A DNA stretch of 64,000 nucleotides, from assembly GCA_963727465.1 (NCBI GenBank), contig CAVSGL010000003.1, positions 124,001 to 188,000 on the forward strand. Reading direction: 5' to 3'. Positions 58,806-64,000 of the stretch are shown here, piece after piece. Source of the DNA: VRUE01 sp963727465. Lineage in GTDB: Bacteria > Actinomycetota > Thermoleophilia > Solirubrobacterales > 70-9. Both the position numbers and the translations under genes were made by a program. Position 1 is the stretch's first letter. Each line of letters begins with the position of its first letter. Under the pieces are notes generated by a model, which saw nothing but the letters and a program-made list of their open reading frames with translations, did not search any database and had not been told where the DNA came from.

Positions 58806-59567
58806 GTGACGAGCACCACGGCGAGCTGCACAGGGGTACGCCGCGCGGCGCCGCGCGGCGCCCAGACCTCCACCGCCGCCGCCTGCTTTCCCTGGCGGCG
58901 GCGCCGGGAGCGCGGCCCTCCCCGTCGGCGCTCCGACACCCAACGGCGCGAGCGGCCCGGTCCCTCCGGCAATCTCGTCCCGCCCGAGGGTCAGCCCCGG
59001 GCCGCTCGCCGCCGCCCCGCCGCCGAGGCCACCACCACCTTCAGCATCGCCGCAGCCCGCATTGCCCACCTACCTGCAGAGAGCGTGGGCAATGAGGGCG
59101 TCGCCTCGAGTCCCGGCCTCGCGCCCGGGGCCTCGCCAAAGCCTTCGCGTCTTACGCTGATCGTCCCCGCCGCCCGTCCGCTCACCGGCCTCCCCTCCGG
59201 GCGAGAGGCCGCCGAGCTCCCGGCCGCCGCCGACGAGTGCAGCGACGCCGCTCGGATCGCCGTACCCTGCTCGACCCCCCGCCACGCCCGCAGCCGCGAG
59301 GCCGGGACTCGCAGCGATAGCCGCGGCGCAGTCACCCGCAGGGCGACCGCAGGTCGAGGCCGAGGCAACGCCGATCGCCTTGACGGCGGCGCGGCCCACA
59401 ATCTGACTAGGTCGGCAGGGCGAGCAGCTCACGCGCTCCCCACCGACCACCTCACCGCCACCGGCGCAACTCGCCCTGCCGACCTACATGCCGGTGTCGC
59501 AGTAAGCGCTCCGACCCCCGCGATCGCCTCACGGACGACCGCCCCCACCCCCGGAGCACCGGCATGA
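58806..59567 (+). pseudogene. Possible disrupted Ala/Pro-rich secreted protein
   Basis: A GTG at 58806 follows a GGGAGAGG site and the conserved leader, so a gene should start here, but no single frame looks like a normal protein over the whole stretch. Plausible-looking pieces switch frame: an Ala/Pro-rich segment (LAAAPPPRPPPPSASPQPA) lies in one frame near 59.0 kb and another Ala/Pro-rich segment in a different one near 59.3 kb. Either a decayed gene or uncorrected indels in the sequence. The product cannot be named. Confidence 0.3.
59409..59485. repeat. Inverted repeat
   Basis: AGGTCGGCAGGGCGAG (59409-59424) and its perfect complement CTCGCCCTGCCGACCT (59470-59485), 16 bp each. A smaller pair, CATTGCCCAC and GTGGGCAATG, is at 59060-59069 and 59085-59094. 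Role unknown. Confidence 0.55.
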
Positions 59568-59580
59568 TCACCTCCACCGC

Positions 59581-60151
59581 TTGAGTGCCCCCACCGCCGC
59601 CCTGCTCTTCCTTCTGCCCTGCCCTCGCCCTCTCCGCCTGCGGCGGGGGCAGCTCCGCGCTCCTCCTCGAGCAGCGCCGGCAACACCTCCTCTGGGTCCT
59701 CGAGCAACACCTCCAAGGGCGCAACGAAGGAGACGAGCAAGGCCGAGCACGCTGCCCAGGCCCGCATCCGCGACTTCGGCCACGAAGCCTCCGCCTCTCA
59801 GTCGAAGAGGTCGAAGCCGACCTGACCGGCTACGTCGACGCCCGCGCTGCCGGCGAATGGAGCACCGCCTGCAGTTACGTGGCGAAGGCCAAACGCCACG
59901 AACTCGGCCGCATCGCGGCAGGGACCCAGCAGGTCAAGGGCAAGGGCTGCGCCGGCCTCATCGCCGCCGCCACCGAGGAGCTTTCGTCCGCCGAACGATC
60001 GGACCTCGCTAAGGCCGAAGTCAGCGCAGTGCGCGTCGAAGGCAAGGAAGGCCAGGCGATCTACAGCCTTTCCGCGGCGGCCGAATACGCGACCCCGATG
60101 CAACACGAAGGCGGCGACTGGAAGGTTGCCGGCATCAACCGAGGCAGCTGA
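59581..60151 (+). pseudogene. Lipoprotein gene with three apparent frame breaks
   Basis: Joined across frames, the pieces give a normal lipoprotein: a hydrophobic start (SAPTAALLFLLP) from TTG 59581, a lipobox ALALSACGGGSS, a Ser/Gly/Thr linker, a helix with KAEHAAQARIRDFGHEAS, and a C-terminal domain (VEADLTGYVDARAAGEWS to WKVAGINRGS) ending at 60151. The breaks fall near 59.63, 59.67 and 59.81 kb. The last domain looks like the small alpha-beta domains common in actinobacterial lipoproteins. Because the pieces are so well preserved, recent decay or sequence error is more likely than long-standing loss. Confidence 0.6.
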
Positions 60152-60249
60152 CGTCATGACGAGCCAGATCCACATCACAAGCTTCCACCACACAGTGCCA
60201 ACCGGCGAGCGCGGTTTCCGTCGCTACGCCAATCCCCAGAAGGAGCAAG

Positions 60250-63200
60250 TTGAGCGAACAGGCGAAGAAGCACTCGTCCGCTGCCGGCCGCGACGGTTCC
60301 GGGTTCCTCGGTTCCGTCCTCGGACGCCGTTCTGTCGCTCCCCGTGCCGCCTCGCCCAGCGGCGACGGGAGTGGTGCGCCTTCAGTCGGAATCAGCCGTC
60401 CTCGCCTCGCACTCTTCGCAGCGCTGGCCGCAGCGTTCATCCTCCTTGTCGCCTCCGCTCTCGCGGCCGCCGCCTCCGAACTGACGATCGAAGCGGCCCC
60501 CGGCTCCACCGGCGAAGGCACGGTCACCGGCACCGGCGCCAACAGCCCGATCAACTGCCACATCGTAGGCGAAACGGCCAGCGGCGAATGCACCAGCGAC
60601 GTCGCGGCCTTCGAAGAACTCACATTCGAAGCGACCGGCGAAGGGGCCAGATTCGTCGAATGGAGCGCCGACGGAGAACTCGAATTCAGCGTCTGCAACG
60701 AAACCCCGACCACCAACCCCTGCACCGGCGGCTGGGGCTTCGGCGGCACGCCCACCACCCTGACCGCTAAGTTCGAAGAAGCCTCGGCTCCCGAACTGAC
60801 GATCGAAGCGGCGCCCGGCTCCACCGGCGAAGGCACGGTCACCGGGACCAGGCCGCCGAACACCCTGAGCCACAACTGCAACATCGTCGGCGAAACGGCC
60901 AGCGGCGAATGCACCAGCGACGTCGCAGCCTTCGAAGAACTCAAATTCGAAGCGACCGGCGAAAACGGGGCGAATTCGTCGAGTGGAGCGCCGACGGAGA
61001 ACTCGAATTCAGCGTCTGCAACGAAACCCCGACCACCAACCCCTGCACCGGCGGCTGGGGCTTCGGCGGCACGCCCACCACCCTGACCGCTGAGTTCGAC
61101 GAACCGACGGCGCCCGAACTGACGATCGAAGCGGCGCCCGGCTCCACCGGCGAAGGCACGGTCACTGGCACCGGCCGCCGAACACCCTGGGCCACAACTG
61201 CCACATCGTAGGCGAAACGGCCAGCGGCGAATGCACCAGCGACGTCGCAGCCTTCGAAGAACTCAAATTCGAAGCGACCGGCGAAAACGGGGCGAATTCG
61301 TCGAATGGACCGCCGACGGAGAACTCGAATTCAGCGTCTGCAACGAAACCCCGGACCACCAACCCCTGCACCGGCGGCTGGGGCTTCGGCGGCACGCCCA
61401 CCACCCTGACCGCTGAGTTCACGAACCGTCGGCGCCCGAACTGACGATCGAAGCGGCGCCCGGCTCCACCGGGGAAGGCACGGTCACTGGGGCCAGGCCG
61501 CCGAAGCCCGCTGCACAACTGCCACATCGTAGGCGAAACGGCCAGCGGCGACTGCACCAGCGACGCCGCGGCCTTCGAAGAACTCACATTCGAAGCGACC
61601 GGCGAAAACGGGGCTGGATTCGTCCAATGGACCGCCGACGGCGAACTCGAATTCAGCGTCTGCAACGAAACCCCGACCGCCAACCCCTGCACCGGCGGCT
61701 GGGGCTTCGGCGGCACGCCCACCACCCTGACCGCTGAGTTCGAAGAACCCACGGCGCCCGAACTGACGATCGAAGCGGCGCCCGGCTCCACCGGCGAAGG
61801 CACGGTCAACGGCGCCGGCCGCCGAACACCCTGAACAACTGCCACATCGTCGGCGAAACGGCCAGCGGCGACTGCACCAGCGACCTCGCAGCCTTCGAAG
61901 AACTCAAATTCGAAGCGACCGGCGAAAACGGGGCCAATTCGTCGAATGGAGCGCCGACGGAGAACTCGAATTCAGCGTCTGCAACGAAACCCCGACCGCC
62001 AACCCCTGCACCGGCGGCTGGGGCTTCGGCGGCACGCCCACCACCCTGACCGCTAAGTTCGAAGAAGCCTCGGCTCCCGAACTGACGATCGAAGCGGCGC
62101 CCGGCTCCACCGGCGAAGGCACGGTCACCGGCACCGGCGCCGAACAGCCCGATCAACTGCCACATCGTCGGCGAAACCGCCACCGGCGAATGCACCAGCG
62201 ACGTCGAACCCTTCGAAGAACTCTCCTTCGAAGCGACCGGCGAAGGGGCCAGCTTCCTCGAATGGAGCGCCGACGGAGAACTCGCGTCCAGCGTGCTGCA
62301 ACGAAACCCCGACCACCAACCCCTGCACAGGCGGCTGGGGCTTCGGCGGCACGCCCACCACCCTGACCGCTCAGTTCGAAGAACCGACGGCGTCCCGAAC
62401 TGACGATCGAAGCCGCGCCGGGCTCCACGGCGAAGGCACGGTCACCGGCACCGGCGCCACCGAAGCACCGCTCAACTGCCACATCGAAGGCGAAACCGCC
62501 ACGCGGCGAATGCACCAGCGACGTCGCAGGCCTTCGAAGAACTCGAAATTCGAAGCGACCGGCGAAGAAGGGGCTGACTTCCTCGAATGGACGTCGAAGG
62601 CGAAGCGGTCGAATTCAGTGTCTGCAACGAAACCCCGACCGCCAACCCCTGCGAAATCGGCGGCTGGGGCTTCGGAGACGCCACCGTCGTGAAGGCCAAG
62701 TTCGCAGCAGCACCTCCGCCGACGGTGACCGCCGTCAACCCCAATGCGGGCCCGCAGTCGGGCGGCACCGAAGCGACGATCACCGGCACGGACTTCACCG
62801 CCGCCACCGACGTCGAATTCGGCTCGACTCCGGCCGCCTCGTTCTCGGTCGAAGGGCCGACCGAAATCAAGGCGACGACCTCGGCCCATGCCGCTGGCAC
62901 GGTCGACATCACCGTCACCACCCCCTCGGGCACCTCGCCGGCGAACCCTCCCGCCGATCAGTTCGAGTTCCTCTCCTTCGCCGAAACCGAAGCGGCGACC
63001 GACCTGCACCACACCGACGTGGTCCTGCACGGTCACCTCGACCCCTTCGGGGACCCCGAAATCACCAACTGCCAGTTCGACTGGGGCACCGACACCTCTT
63101 ATACGGGCGGCTCGGTTCCCTGCGATCAGGGCAGCTCCTTCACCGAACCGGCCGATGTCAGTGCTCTGCTCAACAACCTCGTCCCGGGCGCGACCTACCA

Positions 63201-64000
63201 CTACCGCCTCGTGGTCTCGACCAGCGCCCACGGCGAATCTTTCGGCGACGACCAGACGGTGACGCCGCCGCCGTTCGCTGCCCATGCGCCGGAAGAACTC
63301 ACCAGCTTCGGGCCCGACGGGACCGAAGGAAGCAGCTTCGGTAGCGCAGCGCCAAGAGCGCTAGCCTTCGGTACGGCCAACGATCGCCTCTACGTCAACG
63401 ACAACAGCGTCCCCGGACTCTATGGCTTCGACGCCTCAAGCCCGCCGACCTTCACGCCTGTTGGCGCATTCAATCCCCTCCCAGCCGCGTACGGCGGCAG
63501 CCAGCCTCGACTCGCGGTCGACAACAGTGGGCTCGGCTCGGACGGCAACGTCTACTACTCCAGCCGCCCGGTCGGTGGGGGTACCGGCCTCGTCTACGGC
63601 TTCGACTCAAGCGGCGCGCCGCTCGGTGGCAACTTCCCGATCGACACCGCCACCAACCCCGGTGGCACCGTTGGCTCCCCCCACTTTCCGTTGGGCCTCG
63701 CCGTCGACTCCGCTGGCGGCCTCTGGGTCTCCGACTTTTCGACCAAGTACATCCTCCACTACAGCTCCGCGGGCGTCTTCCAGGATTCGATCGACATCTC
63801 CTCGCTGACCCCCGGAGGCTACGCCGCCTCAATCGCCTTCGACTCCGCCGATGACCTCTACGCGGCCATAGGCAGTGAAGCCGTCTGGAAGCTCACCGCC
63901 GCGTCGGGCTACTCGCCCGCTTCGGCGACCCAGCTGGCGACCGGTCTCAATCCCATTCCCCAGCTCGCCGTCGACCTCTCCAGTGGCGACTTCTTTGTCA
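60250..64000 (+). pseudogene. Giant secreted repeat protein, frame broken in the repeats, runs off the window
   Basis: Starts at TTG 60250 after AAGGAG. The N-terminal region shares a GSGAPS motif and a hydrophobic segment with the protein at 38425. Seven repeats of about 107 residues follow (ELTIEAAPGSTGEGTVTG, CHIVGETASGECTSD, FVEWSADGELEFSVCNE, GGWGFGGTPTTLTA). The first frame ends at 61086 because of a missing base near 60.97 kb, and similar one-base shifts recur to about 62.6 kb. From 62701 the original frame is open again to the window end and encodes an IPT/TIG domain (VTAVNPNAGPQSGGTEATI), a fibronectin-like domain and an NHL-type propeller. The true gene is therefore probably longer than 3.7 kb. 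Confidence 0.7.
60478..62700 (+). repeat. Seven tandem repeats of about 320 bp
   Basis: Units beginning GAACTGACGATCGAAGC start at 60478, 60793, 61116, 61438, 61760, 62079 and 62397 (spacings 315, 323, 322, 322, 319, 318). Only some spacings are multiples of three, so the frame changes between units. High identity between units suggests recent expansion or gene conversion. Confidence 0.85.

Noticed and set aside
60478..62700. CRISPR array
   Set aside because: The repeats are about 320 bp, contiguous and protein-coding in style; there are no short repeats with unique spacers.

Overview
The window is a very GC-rich actinobacterial chromosome segment. The six-gene mce operon, the rpsF-ssb-rpsR-rplI-dnaB order, a DnaB intein, TetR regulators and many large secreted repeat proteins together suggest a soil Thermoleophilia/Solirubrobacterales-type organism. 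This placement is inferred from gene content only; no rRNA gene is present. No CRISPR array was seen.

Layout. 1-10318 (+): the end of an MMPL-type transporter, then six overlapping MCE-domain genes (lipid transport), closed by a bidirectional terminator. 10388-13112 (-): three tandem paralogous secreted proteins, each followed by its own hairpin. 13265-21940 (-): tetR, purA, a DnaC-like helicase loader, dnaB interrupted by a LAGLIDADG intein, then (after a short opposite-strand gene and a membrane protein) rplI, rpsR, ssb and rpsF. 22645-28336 (-): response regulator, histidine kinase, HtrA-type protease, TreT and OtsA, closely spaced as an envelope/osmotic-stress unit. 28458-34831: thiL, an LPG-synthase-like membrane protein, a DUF2029/GT87-like mannosyltransferase, a class A PBP and a CPBP protease. 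34832-35277: no protein gene; a tRNA-like element, a partial inverted copy of it and a strong minus-strand terminator. 35278-38145: L,D-transpeptidase, Fic protein and PyrE. 38282-46475: a promoter, a structured-looking leader and two very large secreted proteins. 46496-47337: a HEPN/MNT toxin-antitoxin pair behind a palindrome.

From about 47.36 kb the sequence looks like an integrated element. It starts at a truncated 3' half of a tRNA-Arg(CCT)-like gene with integrase-arm-like repeats beside it. It then carries an M48-type metalloprotease, very small minus-strand genes, a rolling-circle-type Rep-like protein, a secreted repeat protein, a DUF429 protein, a double TetR protein, and an unusual protein with two replication-relaxation/PD-(D/E)XK-like domains fused to an IS5-type transposase N-terminal domain. 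A 69-bp palindromic repeat occurs twice here and both times supplies the ATG of the following gene. No integrase or intact tRNA is visible, so the far end must lie outside the window.

58.6-64.0 kb holds a second copy of the promoter/leader type seen at 38.3 kb, an Ala/Pro-rich disrupted frame, a lipoprotein with three frame breaks, and a large secreted protein with seven repeats of about 320 bp whose frame is broken repeatedly but restored before the window ends. Either these are pseudogenes or the consensus sequence has indel errors.

A recurring theme is small palindromic elements, several lying in frame inside genes (thiL, the mannosyltransferase, probably the gene upstream of rpsF) and one next to otsA.
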